Origin: DATBIO01 sp036556965
GTDB taxonomy: Bacteria; Acidobacteriota; Vicinamibacteria; Fen-336
Direction: 5' to 3'
DNA: 26,868 bases
Assembly (NCBI GenBank): GCA_036556965.1
Contig: DATBIO010000094.1
Location: forward strand, 1-26,868
The notes under the pieces are model-generated. The model did no database searches. It was not told the DNA's origin and saw only the letters and a list, made by a program, of their open reading frames with translations. Below, piece after piece: positions 7,575-14,976 of this stretch. The position numbers and the translations under genes are program-made. Position 1 is the stretch's first letter. Every line of letters begins with the position of its first letter.

Positions 7575-8963
7575 TCAGTCCTCCTGCACGGCCGCGCACA
7601 GGGCGGCCAGGAGCGCCTCCTCGTCCGCGGGCTCCACCGTGCGCAGGTCGAGCAGCAGCCGGCCGTCGGCCACGCGCGCCACCACCGGCGGCTCGTGCGC
7701 GCGCAGGGCCGCGGCCAGGGCGTCGGGCGGGTGGCGCGGGTGGGCCACGGCCAGGAGGCGGGTGGGGACCTCGTGCAGGGGGGCGGCGCCGCCTCCCACG
7801 GCCGAGGTGCCGTCGCGGAGCGACACCTCGACCTCCGCCCGCTCGCGCAGGCGGCGCGCCATCGCCTCCGCGCGCGCGGCCACCGCCTCCACCGGGAGGT
7901 GCAGCATCCGCAGCACGGGCAGGGCCTGGGCGGCGGCGCCCGACTCGTGGAGGGCCAGCACCGCCTCCAGCGCCGCCAGCGTCATCTTGTCCACGCGCAG
8001 GGCGCGGTACAGGGGGTTGCGGCGCATGGCCTCCGTGACGCGCGCCTGGCCCGCGGCCAGGCCGGCCTGCGGCCCCCCCAGCAGCTTGTCGCCGCTGAAG
8101 GTCACGAGGTCCACGCCCTCGGCCAGGCTGGCCGCCGCGCCCTCCTCCGCCCCCAGCACCTCCGGGCACGGGGTGAGGAGGCCGCTGCCCTGGTCCTCCA
8201 CCAGCGGGAGGCCCGCCTCCGCGGCCAGCGCCGCCAGCTCGCGGCGGGTGGGGGCCTCCGTGAAGCCGACGATGCGGAAGTTGCTGGGGTGGATCTTCAG
8301 CAGGAGCGCGGTGTCGGGGGAGAGGGCGGCGCGGTAGTCGCCGAGGCGCGTGCGGTTGGTGGTGCCCACCTCGCGCAGGCGGGCGCCCGCCTTGCGGATG
8401 ACGTCGGGGATGCGGAACGACCCGCCGATCTCCACCAGCTCGCCGCGGCTGACCAGCACCTCGCGGCCCTCGGCCAGGGTGTTGACGGCGAGGAGCACGG
8501 CGGCGGCGTTGTTGTTCACCACCACGGAGCCCGCCGCCCCCAGCAGCGCGCGCAGGCGGGACTCCGCGTGCACCTCGCGGTCGCCGCGGTCTCCGCGCAG
8601 CAGGTCGTACTCCAGGTTGGAGTAGCCGGCGGCCACCTCCGCCACGCGGGCCGCGACCTCCCCGGGCAGGGGCGCGCGCCCCAGGTTCGTGTGCACGATC
8701 ACCCCGGTGGCGTTGAGCACGCGGCGCAGCGACGGGACGGCGGCGCGGGCCAGGACCTCGGCCGCGCGCCGGGGCAGCCCTTCCAGCTCCCGCTCCAGGG
8801 CGGCGGCGTCGCCGCGGGCGGCGCAGGCGCGCGCCTCGTCGAGCAGGCCGCGCAGCACGTGGCGCAGGGCGGGGCGCCCGTGGGCCGCCTGCAGCGGCGC
8901 CAGGCGGGCGTCGCGCAGCAGCTCGTCCACCGGGGGCAGCCGCCGCCGCAGGTCCACGGCCAC
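7575..8963 (-). CDS. selA: L-seryl-tRNA(Sec) selenium transferase
   Basis: A 462-residue PLP enzyme that converts seryl-tRNA(Sec) to selenocysteinyl-tRNA(Sec) using selenophosphate. It has the SelA N-terminal helical segment (LPPVDELLRD), the signature RRVLNATGVIVHTNLGRAPL, VVVNNNAAAVLL, LKIHPSNFRIVGFTE, and the PLP lysine K293 in FSGDKLLGGPQAG (E. coli K295). Length matches the family. The start is GTG at 8963, the only start codon in the right area; no in-frame ATG occurs just upstream. selB, selD and tRNA-Sec are not in the window. The presence of selA implies that the organism makes selenoproteins, for example a formate dehydrogenase, elsewhere. Confidence 0.97.
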   Translation of the reverse strand: MAVDLRRRLPPVDELLRDARLAPLQAAHGRPALRHVLRGLLDEARACAARGDAAALERELEGLPRRAAEVLARAAVPSLRRVLNATGVIVHTNLGRAPLPGEVAARVAEVAAGYSNLEYDLLRGDRGDREVHAESRLRALLGAAGSVVVNNNAAAVLLAVNTLAEGREVLVSRGELVEIGGSFRIPDVIRKAGARLREVGTTNRTRLGDYRAALSPDTALLLKIHPSNFRIVGFTEAPTRRELAALAAEAGLPLVEDQGSGLLTPCPEVLGAEEGAAASLAEGVDLVTFSGDKLLGGPQAGLAAGQARVTEAMRRNPLYRALRVDKMTLAALEAVLALHESGAAAQALPVLRMLHLPVEAVAARAEAMARRLRERAEVEVSLRDGTSAVGGGAAPLHEVPTRLLAVAHPRHPPDALAAALRAHEPPVVARVADGRLLLDLRTVEPADEEALLAALCAAVQED

Positions 8964-8985
8964 GGCCGCAGTGTACGCGAACGTC

Positions 8986-9015
8986 TCGACTCCGAACTCG
9001 CGAGTCGGGTATCCT
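8986..9015 (+). promoter_or_regulatory. Candidate promoter with a palindrome in the spacer
   Basis: In the 59-nt divergent gap between selA and the 9023 gene, TCGACT (8986-8991) and TATCCT (9010-9015) are spaced by 18 nt. Each matches four of six sigma-70 consensus bases. The spacer holds the perfect 10-bp palindrome ACTCGCGAGT (8996-9005), nested in the wider inverted repeat CGACTC/GAGTCG (8987-8992, 9002-9007). The palindrome could be an operator for both directions. All of this is inferred from sequence alone. Confidence 0.4.
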
Positions 9016-9022
9016 CGCCGCC

Positions 9023-9430
9023 GTGGCCCGCCCCCGCGCCGAGACCTTCGCCGAGCGCCTGGAGCCGGTGGTGCCCAAGGAGGAGGCGGACATCAGCGCC
9101 CTCTCCGACGACATGGCGGACGTGCTCTACCCGGGGCGGAGGCCGCGGCCCTTCCGCATGGGCGTGTCCTTCGACCGCTGGGCGGGCGAGGGCTACGAGC
9201 GGGCGGTGGCCCTGGCCCGGCGCTCCGAGGCCTACCGCGAGACGAGCGAGCTCGGGAACACCGTGCACCATGCCGAGTTCACGGTGGAGGAGGCGGCGGC
9301 GCTGCGCGACCTGTTCGCGCTGGTGGGCGCCCGGCCGGGGACCGAGGTGACGTTCGACCGGAAGAGGGTGCCCTACGCGCGCGAGCTGTGGCTGCCCCTC
9401 TTCTGGGTGTTCGTCAAGGAGCCGGAGTAG
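9023..9430 (+). CDS. Conserved-looking protein of unknown function
   Basis: A 135-residue soluble protein that I do not recognise. It has no signal peptide or membrane segment. The sequence is Arg/Glu-rich, with an N-terminal acidic stretch (KEEADISALSDDMADVLY), a middle block FRMGVSFDRWAGEGYERAVALAR, and a C-terminal end rich in aromatic residues (ARELWLPLFWVFVKEPE). The start is GTG at 9023, placed just after a possible promoter; ATG codons in frame occur only well inside. It is the first gene of a compact run (gaps of 6 and 10 nt, then four-base overlaps) ending with purH and an amidohydrolase. Codon use and GC match its neighbours, so it is a real gene, but no function can be given. Confidence 0.75.
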   Translation: MARPRAETFAERLEPVVPKEEADISALSDDMADVLYPGRRPRPFRMGVSFDRWAGEGYERAVALARRSEAYRETSELGNTVHHAEFTVEEAAALRDLFALVGARPGTEVTFDRKRVPYARELWLPLFWVFVKEPE

Positions 9431-9436
9431 CGCTCC

Positions 9437-10030
9437 ATGCCCGTGAACGACGACCTGGACCTGCTCGAGGGGTGGATCCGGCAGCTCCAGATCGAGTGGG
9501 ACAAGTTCTTCGGCGGCACGGAGCGCAAGCCGCCGCACGACCTGCGCGGCCGCGTCGAGCAGCTCATCCGGCGCTACGCCTACGCGGAGATCCGCAACAA
9601 CACGGACCGCTTCCGCTACCAGACCCTGGTCGCCCGCTACAACACGTTCAACGAGCTGTGGAACAAGCGCGTGCGGGCCATGGAGGAGGGGCGGCCCCTG
9701 GGCCTGCACGGCCGCGCCGTCGCTCCCCCCCCGCCCGCGCCCGCTCCCGCCGCCCCCGCCCCGCGCGCGGCCGCGGCGGCCTCCTCCTCCGTCGTCCCCG
9801 AGTACCGCGTGAAGAGCGCGGACGGCGCGAACGTGCGCGACCTCTACGACCGCTTCCTGCAGATGCGGCAGGCGGCGGGCGAGCAGCCCGTGAAGTTCGA
9901 GTCCTTCCAGAAGCTGATCCGCGACCAGTCCGCCCGCATCATGGCCGACCGCGGGGCGCAGGCGGTGGACTTCCGCCTCGAGGTCAAGGACGGCAAGGTC
10001 AGCCTCAAGGCGAAGCCGGTCAAGGGATAG
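9437..10030 (+). CDS. MXAN_5187-like protein
   Basis: A 197-residue protein with two parts. The N-terminal part (about 1-90) is a charged helical region with the features EWDKFFGG, RRYAYAEIRNNTDRFRYQTL and RYNTFNELWNKRVRAMEEG. A Pro/Ala-rich linker follows (about 95-118). The C-terminal domain (about 123-197) carries NVRDLYDRFLQMRQAAGE and ends in a beta-hairpin (FRLEVKDGKVSLKAKP). The layout and motifs match proteins known from Myxococcus and Acidobacteria as MXAN_5187 C-terminal domain proteins, whose function is unknown to me. The ATG lies 6 nt after the preceding stop, so the two genes are very probably co-expressed. Confidence 0.75.
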   Translation: MPVNDDLDLLEGWIRQLQIEWDKFFGGTERKPPHDLRGRVEQLIRRYAYAEIRNNTDRFRYQTLVARYNTFNELWNKRVRAMEEGRPLGLHGRAVAPPPPAPAPAAPAPRAAAAASSSVVPEYRVKSADGANVRDLYDRFLQMRQAAGEQPVKFESFQKLIRDQSARIMADRGAQAVDFRLEVKDGKVSLKAKPVKG

Positions 10031-10040
10031 GGGAGGGCGG

Positions 10041-10826
10041 ATGAGACACCTGTTGGCCGCCGTGCTCGTGGTCACGGCGGGAGCGACCCCCGCCCTCTGC
10101 TGGCCCGCCGCCGTCATGCGGAGCCTCGCGCGCGACGCTCGCCGGCTCCTGCCCGGGTCCCTGGCCGTCCTCATGGCCAAGCACGAGCGCGAGATCCTGG
10201 AAGAGGCCGCGCGCTTCCCCCCCGAGGTCAGCCAGGCCCTGCAGGGCGACCTCAGCGCGGGGCGGATCCAGCCCGCGACGCTGGCGGCGCTGGAGGGCCG
10301 CACGGCCGAGCCCCTGGGCCTGCTGCGGGAGCAGAAGGTGAGCGCGGCCGCGGTCAAGCTCGGCGCCCTCTACCGCGTGCCCGCCGACCTCAGCGACCCC
10401 GTCCTCTCCGTGGGCGCGGCCGGCTACCCGGTGGGAGTCACGCGCGAGTACTACGCGTTCGTGGAGGCCAACCTCTCCAAGATCCCGGTGGTGATGCTGG
10501 ACCGCGACGCCCTCCGCCTCTGGCCCAAGGACCTGCCCGGCTACTGGCAGGCCGTGCTCGACCGCAGCCGCAGCGATTCGCCCGTCATCGGCGTCGAGCT
10601 CTTCGTCCGCGGGCGCCTGGTGGACCACCGCACCCTCGACTACCGCTCGCCCGTGTACGGCGTGGCTTCCCTGGCCTACTCGCGCGCGGTGAACGCGATC
10701 GCCGCCACCTGGCTGGCCCTCTGGCGGGCGGCCAACGGGGACCTCACGCGGCCGCCCGTCCCCTCGGTGGTGGTGCCCTCCGAGCGCGGGCCCGCCGCCG
10801 CCGCCGGCCCCGGGGGCCGCTCGTGA
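10041..10826 (+). CDS. Secreted protein of unknown function
   Basis: A 261-residue protein with a clear signal peptide (about residues 1-20, ending TPALC). The predicted mature protein starts with a tryptophan. The next region (RLLPGSLAVLMAKHEREILEEA), a middle AAVKLGALYRVPADLSDP segment and the late helix AYSRAVNAIAATWLALWRAA loosely recall zinc-dependent phospholipase C and S1/P1 nuclease relatives, which have an N-terminal Trp zinc ligand. I cannot identify a full set of metal ligands, so this is a weak resemblance. The tail is low-complexity Ala/Gly. The gene sits 10 nt after the MXAN_5187-like gene, and its stop overlaps the purH GTG as GTGA, showing coupling to purH. Confidence 0.7.
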   Translation: MRHLLAAVLVVTAGATPALCWPAAVMRSLARDARRLLPGSLAVLMAKHEREILEEAARFPPEVSQALQGDLSAGRIQPATLAALEGRTAEPLGLLREQKVSAAAVKLGALYRVPADLSDPVLSVGAAGYPVGVTREYYAFVEANLSKIPVVMLDRDALRLWPKDLPGYWQAVLDRSRSDSPVIGVELFVRGRLVDHRTLDYRSPVYGVASLAYSRAVNAIAATWLALWRAANGDLTRPPVPSVVVPSERGPAAAAGPGGRS

Positions 10827-12394
10827 GCCGCCCGCGCGCCGTCCTCTCCGTATACAAGAAGGATGGGGTGGTGGAGCTGGCGCAGGGCCTGGTGGCCCGG
10901 GGCTTCGAGGTGGTGTCCACCGGCGGCACCGCCGACGAGCTGCGGCGGCACGGGGTCCCCGTCGTCCCCATCGGCGACGTCACCGGCTTCCCGGAGATCC
11001 TGGACGGCCGCGTGAAGACCCTGCACCCGCTCCTGCACGGCGGCATCCTGGCCCGCCGCGACCTGCCCGCGCACGCCGAGGCCCTGTCCCGGCACGGCAT
11101 CGCGCCCGTGGAGGTGGTGGTGGTGAACCTCTACCCCTTCGAGGACAAGGTGGCCAAGGGCGCCCCCTTCGCGGAGGCGGTGGAGAACGTGGACATCGGC
11201 GGCCCGACCATGGTGCGGGCGGCGGCCAAGAACTTCCAGCACGTGGCGGTGGTGGTGGACCCCGCCGACTACCGCGTGCTCCTCGAGCAGCTCGACCGGC
11301 CGGGGGGCATCGACCGGCCCACGCGCCTCTACCTGGCGCAGAAGGCCTTCCGCCACACCGCCAGCTACGAGGCGGCCATCGCCGCCTACTTCGCCCAGGT
11401 GGAGGACAGGGACGACCGCTACGCGGTGGCGGAGAGCGAGAGCATCTTCCCCTACCGCTTCTCCCCGTCCTTCGAGAAGGTGCAGGACCTGCGCTACGGC
11501 GAGAACCCGCACCAGCGCGCCGCCTTCTACAGCGACCTCGGCTCCACCCTGTACTCCGTGGCCGCGGCGCGCCAGCTCCAGGGCAAGGAGCTCTCGTACA
11601 ACAACATCCTCGACCTGGACTCCGCCTGGCGCCTGGTCACGGAGCTGGACGAGCCGGCCTGCGTGATCGTGAAGCACAACAACCCCTGCGGCACGGCCCT
11701 GGGCAAGGGTCCGGAGGAGGCCTACGGGCGGGCCTGGGCCTGCGACCCCGTCTCCGCCTTCGGGGGCATCGTGGCCTTCAACCGCAGGCTCGACGCCGCC
11801 ACCGCGCGCCGGCTGGCCGAGGTGTTCGTGGAGGCGGTGATCGCGCCCGGCTACGAGGCGGAGGCCAAGCAGGCCTTCGGGGCCAAGAAGAACCTGCGCG
11901 TGATGGACATGGACACCACCTCCATCCACAAGGTCGCCGGCTTCGACCTGCGCCGGGTGATGGGCGGCCTGCTCGTCCAGGAGTTCGACCTGGCCCGCTT
12001 CGACCGCGCGCGCTGCGAGACGGTCACCAAGCGCAAGCCCTCCGAGGAGGAGTGGAAGGCGCTGGGCCTGGCCTGGACGGTGGCCAAGCACGTCAAGTCC
12101 AACGCCATCGTCTTCGCCAACGCCACGCAGACGGTGGGAGTGGGGGCGGGGCAGATGAGCCGGGTGGACTCCGCGCGCATCGCGTCCCTGAAGGCGCAGC
12201 TCCCCCTCGAGGGCACGGCCGCCGCCTCCGACGCCTTCTTCCCGTTCCGCGACGGCCTGGACGAGATCGCCAAGGCGGGGGCCACCTCGGTCATCCAGCC
12301 CGGCGGCTCCGTGCGCGACGAGGAGGTGATCGCGGCCGCCGACGAGCACGGGCTGGCCATGGTCTTCACCGGCGTGCGGCACTTCCGCCATTGA
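10823..12394 (+). CDS. purH: Bifunctional AICAR formyltransferase / IMP cyclohydrolase
   Basis: A 523-residue enzyme for the last two steps of de novo IMP synthesis in the cytoplasm. The N-terminal MGS-like IMP cyclohydrolase domain (about 1-140) shows VLSVYKKDGVVELAQGL, STGGTADELR and DGRVKTLHPLLHGGIL. The AICAR transformylase domain follows, with LRYGENPHQRA and the catalytic Lys-His pair K284-H285 in VKHNNPCG. The C-terminus ends with the usual MVFTGVRHFRH. Length is normal for the family. GTG at 10823 is the only start that gives the canonical N-terminus. It overlaps the upstream stop (GTGA), and its own stop overlaps the TTG of the amidohydrolase gene (TTGA), so all three are likely translated in a coupled manner. 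Confidence 0.98.
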   Translation: MSRPRAVLSVYKKDGVVELAQGLVARGFEVVSTGGTADELRRHGVPVVPIGDVTGFPEILDGRVKTLHPLLHGGILARRDLPAHAEALSRHGIAPVEVVVVNLYPFEDKVAKGAPFAEAVENVDIGGPTMVRAAAKNFQHVAVVVDPADYRVLLEQLDRPGGIDRPTRLYLAQKAFRHTASYEAAIAAYFAQVEDRDDRYAVAESESIFPYRFSPSFEKVQDLRYGENPHQRAAFYSDLGSTLYSVAAARQLQGKELSYNNILDLDSAWRLVTELDEPACVIVKHNNPCGTALGKGPEEAYGRAWACDPVSAFGGIVAFNRRLDAATARRLAEVFVEAVIAPGYEAEAKQAFGAKKNLRVMDMDTTSIHKVAGFDLRRVMGGLLVQEFDLARFDRARCETVTKRKPSEEEWKALGLAWTVAKHVKSNAIVFANATQTVGVGAGQMSRVDSARIASLKAQLPLEGTAAASDAFFPFRDGLDEIAKAGATSVIQPGGSVRDEEVIAAADEHGLAMVFTGVRHFRH

Positions 12395-14175
12395 GCGCCG
12401 CCGCCCTGCTGGTGGTGGCCCTGGCCGCGGCGGAGCCGCCCGACGTGGCGGCCGCCCGCGCCGTGTTCGAGCGCAACCTCGAGGCCATCCGCCGCCGCGA
12501 CCGCGCCACGTACCTGGCGCAGTACGCGCAGGCGCCCACGCTGGCCCGCACCGGCCCCGAGGGGCCGGCCCTGGGCTACGAGGGGCTGGCCGCGGGTGCC
12601 GGCGACGGCTGGCCCGACACCTTCGAGGCGCGCGACCTCCAGCTCGTGCCCGTGCGGCCGGGCGTGGTCTACGGCACCTACCGCTACCGCGTGCGCTACG
12701 GCGCCGACGAGCGCGCCGGCCTCTCCGAGCGGCTCTTCCTGGAGACGGACGCGGGGTGGAAGATCGCCGTCACCACCGCCTTCGACGCGCCCCCGGGCAC
12801 CCCGCCCGCGCCCCTGGCCCTGGTGGGAGCCACGCTGGTGGACGGCACCGGCGGCGCGCCGATCCCCGAGGCCACGGTGATCGTGCGCGGCGGGCGCGTG
12901 GACTGCGCCGGCCCGCGCGCGAGCTGCCCGGTGCCCGCGGGCGTGGGCGTGGTGGACGTGGCGGGGAAGTGGGTCACGCCGGGCCTGGTGGACGCGCACG
13001 TGCACTTCTCGCAGACGGGCTGGGCGGACGGCCGGCCGGACGCCATCGACGTGCGCGAGACGCACCCGTACGAGAAGACGCAGGCCGACCTGCGCGCGCA
13101 CCCCGAGCGCTTCTTCCGCAGCTACCTCTGCTCGGGGGTCACCGCCGTCTTCGACGTGGGCGGCTACCCCTGGACCATCGGCCTGCGCGAAGCCACGGAG
13201 GCGGACACGCGCGCCCCCCGCGTCTCGGCGGCGGGGCCGCTGCTCTCCACGCGCGACCACTGGCTGAACCTGCCCGCGGAGAGGCAGTTCATCCACCTCA
13301 AGGACGAGGAGTCGGGACGCGGCGGCGTGCGCTACCTGGCCGCGCACGGTGCCGACGCGGTGAAGGTCTGGTTCATCGTGGGCGCGGACGAGAAGGCCGC
13401 GGACTTCGCGCCCTTCGTGGCCGCCGCGGGCGAGGAGGCGCGCAAGGCGGGGCTGCCCCTCATCGTGCACGCCACCGGCCTGGAGGAAGCCAAGGCCGCC
13501 GTGCGCGCCGGGGCGTCCCTGCTCGTGCACAGCGTGTGGGACCGCCCGGTGGACGACGAGTTCGTGGAGCTGCTGCGGCGGGGCAAGACCGTCTACACCC
13601 CGACGCTGGTGGTGGCCGGCGGCTACGTGCGGCTCAACGAGTCCGGGGCCACCGGCGCGCCCCCCGCGGTGGACGACCCCAACGGCTGTCTCGACCCCGC
13701 CACCCGCGCCCGCCTGGCCGCCGCCTCCGCCCTGGCCAAGGGCGCGGCCAGGCCCGACGACGTGCGCGCGCGCGCCGCGCGCACCGCCGAGCGCGAGAGG
13801 ACATCGGCGGAGAACCTGAAGCGCGTGCAGGCGGCGGGCGTGGTGGTGGCCATGGGCACCGACGCGGGGAACCCGCTGACCCTGCACGGGCCGTCCGTGT
13901 ACGCCGAGATGGAGGCCATGCAGAAGGCCGGGCTCACGCCCATGCAGGTCCTGGTGGCCTCGACGCAGGGCGGGGCGCAGGCCATGTCCCGCGCGGCCGA
14001 CCTGGGCACGGTGGCGAAGGGGAAGCTCGCCGACCTGCTCGTCCTCGACGCCGACCCCACGCGGGACGTGGCCGCCTTCCGCAAGCTGCGCCAGGTGATG
14101 CGGGGAGGCGTGCTGCGAGGGGTCGAGGAGCTGCACGCGGTGGCCACCGCGCCCGACCCCCGTCCCGCGCCCTGA
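12391..14175 (+). CDS. Exported amidohydrolase with an N-terminal NTF2/SnoaL-like domain
   Basis: A 594-residue protein starting at TTG 12391, overlapping the purH stop. It has a short hydrophobic leader (AAALLVVALAAA), so it may be periplasmic. Residues about 20-130 look like an NTF2-like (DUF4440/SnoaL) fold: an N-terminal helix AARAVFERNLEAIRRRD followed by strands ending in GWKIAVTTAFDAP. Residues about 145-585 are an amidohydrolase of the imidazolonepropionase/Xaa-Pro dipeptidase-like group (COG1228). Metal-site candidates are H203 and H205 in DAHVHF, K325 in AVKVWF, H360 in IVHATG, H380 in LVHSVWD and D491 in MGTDAGNP. Substrate is unknown. The late GKLADLLVLDADP strand is typical. GTG 12412 is an alternative start but would cut into the leader. 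Confidence 0.88.
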   Translation: MSAAALLVVALAAAEPPDVAAARAVFERNLEAIRRRDRATYLAQYAQAPTLARTGPEGPALGYEGLAAGAGDGWPDTFEARDLQLVPVRPGVVYGTYRYRVRYGADERAGLSERLFLETDAGWKIAVTTAFDAPPGTPPAPLALVGATLVDGTGGAPIPEATVIVRGGRVDCAGPRASCPVPAGVGVVDVAGKWVTPGLVDAHVHFSQTGWADGRPDAIDVRETHPYEKTQADLRAHPERFFRSYLCSGVTAVFDVGGYPWTIGLREATEADTRAPRVSAAGPLLSTRDHWLNLPAERQFIHLKDEESGRGGVRYLAAHGADAVKVWFIVGADEKAADFAPFVAAAGEEARKAGLPLIVHATGLEEAKAAVRAGASLLVHSVWDRPVDDEFVELLRRGKTVYTPTLVVAGGYVRLNESGATGAPPAVDDPNGCLDPATRARLAAASALAKGAARPDDVRARAARTAERERTSAENLKRVQAAGVVVAMGTDAGNPLTLHGPSVYAEMEAMQKAGLTPMQVLVASTQGGAQAMSRAADLGTVAKGKLADLLVLDADPTRDVAAFRKLRQVMRGGVLRGVEELHAVATAPDPRPAP

Positions 14176-14182
14176 CCCGCGT

Positions 14183-14195
14183 TCCCCGGCGGGGA
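14183..14195. terminator. Short hairpin between convergent operons
   Basis: TCCCC and GGGGA form a perfect 5-bp stem around a GGC loop in the 27-nt gap between the convergent amidohydrolase and phosphatase genes. No T-tract follows on either strand. A bidirectional terminator role is inferred from position only. Confidence 0.35.
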
Positions 14196-14202
14196 CGGCG
14201 CG

Positions 14203-14976
14203 TCAGGCGAGCGCGGCCAGGAGGTGCGCGTGCAGCCGGCCGTTGCTGGCCACCGCCTCGCCGCGCTCGATGTCGTCGCCGCCCTGGAGGTCCGTGAAGC
14301 GGCCGCCCGCCTCCTCCACCATGACCTTGAGCGCGGCCAGGTCCCAGGCCTGCACGCCCGCCTCCAGCCAGGCCTCGGCGCGCCCGCTCACGAGGTCGGC
14401 CACCCCGGCGAGGTCGCCGGGGCAGCGCGTCTGGCGGGCGCCGCGGATGAGGGAGAGCATGCCGGCCTCGCGGCGTCCGAGCAGGGGACGCAGCGAGCCC
14501 ACCAGCAGGATGGCGCCGGACCACGCCGCCACCTCCGACACCGCGCACCGCTCGCCGTCGCGCCAGCAGCCGTGGCCGCGCGCGGCCCAGTAGCTCTCGC
14601 CCATGGCGGGCAGGGCCATGGCCCCCGCCAGGACCCGCCCCTCGTGCTCGAGGGCCACCAGCGGTCCCCAGTGGCGCCCGCCGCGCGAGAACCCGAGGGT
14701 GCCGTCCAGCGGGTCCACGATCCAGCGCGAGGGGGACGGCCCGCCCGAGGCACCGCTCTCCTCGCTGAGGACGGCGTGGTCCGGGAAGGCGCCGCGCAGG
14801 ACCTCGAGGATGGCCGCCTCCGCCGCGCGGTCCGCGGCCGTGACCGGCGTGCCGTCGGCCTTGGTCTCCACGGAGGCCAGGTTCCGCCAGTGCGGGAGCG
14901 CGGCCGCCCCCCCCGCCTGCGCCGCCCGGCGCGCGGCTTCCAGGGCGCGGGCCACGAACGCGGGCTCAGGCGGCAC
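14203..14976 (-). CDS. Inositol monophosphatase-family phosphatase (HisN-like)
   Basis: A 257-residue Mg2+/Li+-type phosphomonoesterase. The metal-binding motifs are complete: SEES with E72, IVDPLDGT with D88 and D91, and WDLAALKVMVEEAGG with D212. The sequence after the aspartates (LGFSRGGRHWGPLVAL) resembles the histidinol-phosphatase branch more than the inositol or CysQ branches. I therefore favour a HisN-like enzyme, but the substrate cannot be fixed. The start is GTG at 14976. It overlaps the preceding gene's end by 11 nt, so it is the last member of the minus-strand operon. In this context it might also act on a sugar phosphate. Confidence 0.88.
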   Translation of the reverse strand: MPPEPAFVARALEAARRAAQAGGAAALPHWRNLASVETKADGTPVTAADRAAEAAILEVLRGAFPDHAVLSEESGASGGPSPSRWIVDPLDGTLGFSRGGRHWGPLVALEHEGRVLAGAMALPAMGESYWAARGHGCWRDGERCAVSEVAAWSGAILLVGSLRPLLGRREAGMLSLIRGARQTRCPGDLAGVADLVSGRAEAWLEAGVQAWDLAALKVMVEEAGGRFTDLQGGDDIERGEAVASNGRLHAHLLAALA

